From: Enterobacter sichuanensis
GTDB lineage: Bacteria; Pseudomonadota; Gammaproteobacteria; Enterobacterales; Enterobacteriaceae
Direction of reading: 5' to 3'
NCBI RefSeq assembly: GCF_002939185.1
Contig: NZ_POVL01000005.1
Coordinates: 1-64,000, forward strand
Length of the DNA: 64,000 nt
Below are positions 63,689 through 64,000 of the stretch, in pieces. The notes under the pieces were generated by a model. The model made no database searches. It was not told where the DNA came from and saw nothing but the letters and a program-made list of their open reading frames with translations. A program made the translations under genes and the position numbers. Numbering within the stretch: position 1 is the first letter of the stretch; every line of letters starts with the position of its first letter.

Positions 63689-64000
63689 ATGAGGACATGG
63701 CGTCCATCAGCTGACGCGACTGCTCCTCAAGGGAGCGGGTCGCGGCGGAGGATTGCTGCACCAGCGCCGCATTCTGCTGCGCGGTTTCGTCCATCTGATT
63801 CACCGCAATATTCACCTGCTCAATGCCGCGGCTCTGCTCCTGGGACGCGGTGGCAATTTCGCGCATCAGTTTCGTCATGCGCAGCACTTCGGTTGCGATC
63901 TCATCCATTGTTTCACCTGCCTGCTGAGCCAGCTCGCTGCCCTCGTTAACATGGGTCTGCGAATCACTGATAAGTGAGCGGATCTCTTTCGCCGCGTCGG
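63660..64000 (-). CDS. Methyl-accepting chemotaxis protein (5' end outside window)
   Basis: Only the last 113 residues lie in the window. They belong to the cytoplasmic signalling domain: AAKEIRSLI, GSELAQQAGETMDEIATEVLRMTKLMREIATASQEQSRGIEQVNIAVNQMDETAQQNAALVQQSSAATRSLEEQS, then a short tail ending QNAA. The glutamate/glutamine pairs fit methylation sites (TASQEQSRGIEQV). The C-terminal NWETF-type receptor-binding pentapeptide is absent. The ligand domain and full length cannot be judged. Confidence 0.92.
   Translation of the reverse strand, partial: DAAKEIRSLISDSQTHVNEGSELAQQAGETMDEIATEVLRMTKLMREIATASQEQSRGIEQVNIAVNQMDETAQQNAALVQQSSAATRSLEEQSRQLMDAMSSFKVTTQNAA

Overview
The window reads as chromosome from an Enterobacteriaceae member close to Enterobacter (possibly Lelliottia or Leclercia). 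The backbone genes (miaE, rraB, argI, pyrLBI, ridA, mgtA, treRBC, nrdDG, cybC, pmbA, yjgA, mpl, fbp) are near-identical in length and motif to their E. coli counterparts. Two features fit Enterobacter or Salmonella relatives better than E. coli: an arginine deiminase operon between argI and pyrB, and chitin-degradation genes. The genus is inferred from content, not proven.

Layout. (1) Positions 1-6930 are accessory DNA: a partial type VI secretion gene hcp with two coupled upstream genes, a guanine deaminase, a tandem LecA-like lectin, a Tlde1-type peptidoglycan-targeting effector with a small membrane immunity candidate, a SymE-type toxin and an orphan HNH endonuclease of the phosphorothioate-DNA-binding class. 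(2) Positions 6934-15765 are an 8.8-kb integrative element in tRNA-Leu(CAA) (leuX), bounded by a 19-bp direct repeat. It carries a tyrosine integrase next to the tRNA, a possible replication initiator, a serine recombinase and an A+T-rich two-gene module of unknown function. (3) Positions 15741-19092 return to the core: leuX, an anchored hypothetical protein, miaE, rraB and argI.

(4) Positions 19284-26167 hold a xylonate/xyloside block (xynR-yagHGFE) directly beside argI, the gene order also found around argF in the CP4-6 region of E. coli K-12. (5) Positions 26903-34187 hold arginine deiminase genes (arcA, arcC, arcB, an ArcD-like carrier, a second argR), then pyrL-pyrB-pyrI and ridA. argI, arcB and pyrB place three carbamoyltransferases within 15 kb. 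(6) Positions 34319-38217 hold a chitin-active lytic monooxygenase and a GH20 hexosaminidase, facing each other. (7) Positions 38427-48836 hold mgtA with its mgtL leader and PhoP box, the trehalose genes treR-treB-treC, and the anaerobic ribonucleotide reductase genes nrdD-nrdG behind FNR and NrdR sites.

(8) Positions 48869-57419 are a long leftward cluster: a single-PRD protein, four small proteins of uncharacterised families (SFCGS, DUF4312, DUF4311, DUF4310), an amidohydrolase, DgaE-type and DgaF-type enzymes, a periplasmic lactonase and an MtlR-like PRD/EIIB/EIIA activator. The enzymes suggest catabolism of an amino-sugar acid. The transporter matches no recognised PTS or carrier, and this is the strongest candidate for an undescribed system here. 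(9) Positions 57716-64000 hold a Hok-type type I toxin locus, cybC, pmbA, yjgA, mpl, fbp, a stand-alone LysR-type HTH protein and the end of a chemotaxis receptor gene.

Many intergenic gaps hold REP elements or a second palindromic repeat family (CCCTCACCC...GGGTGAGGG). No CRISPR array or rRNA was seen. The only tRNA seen is leuX.
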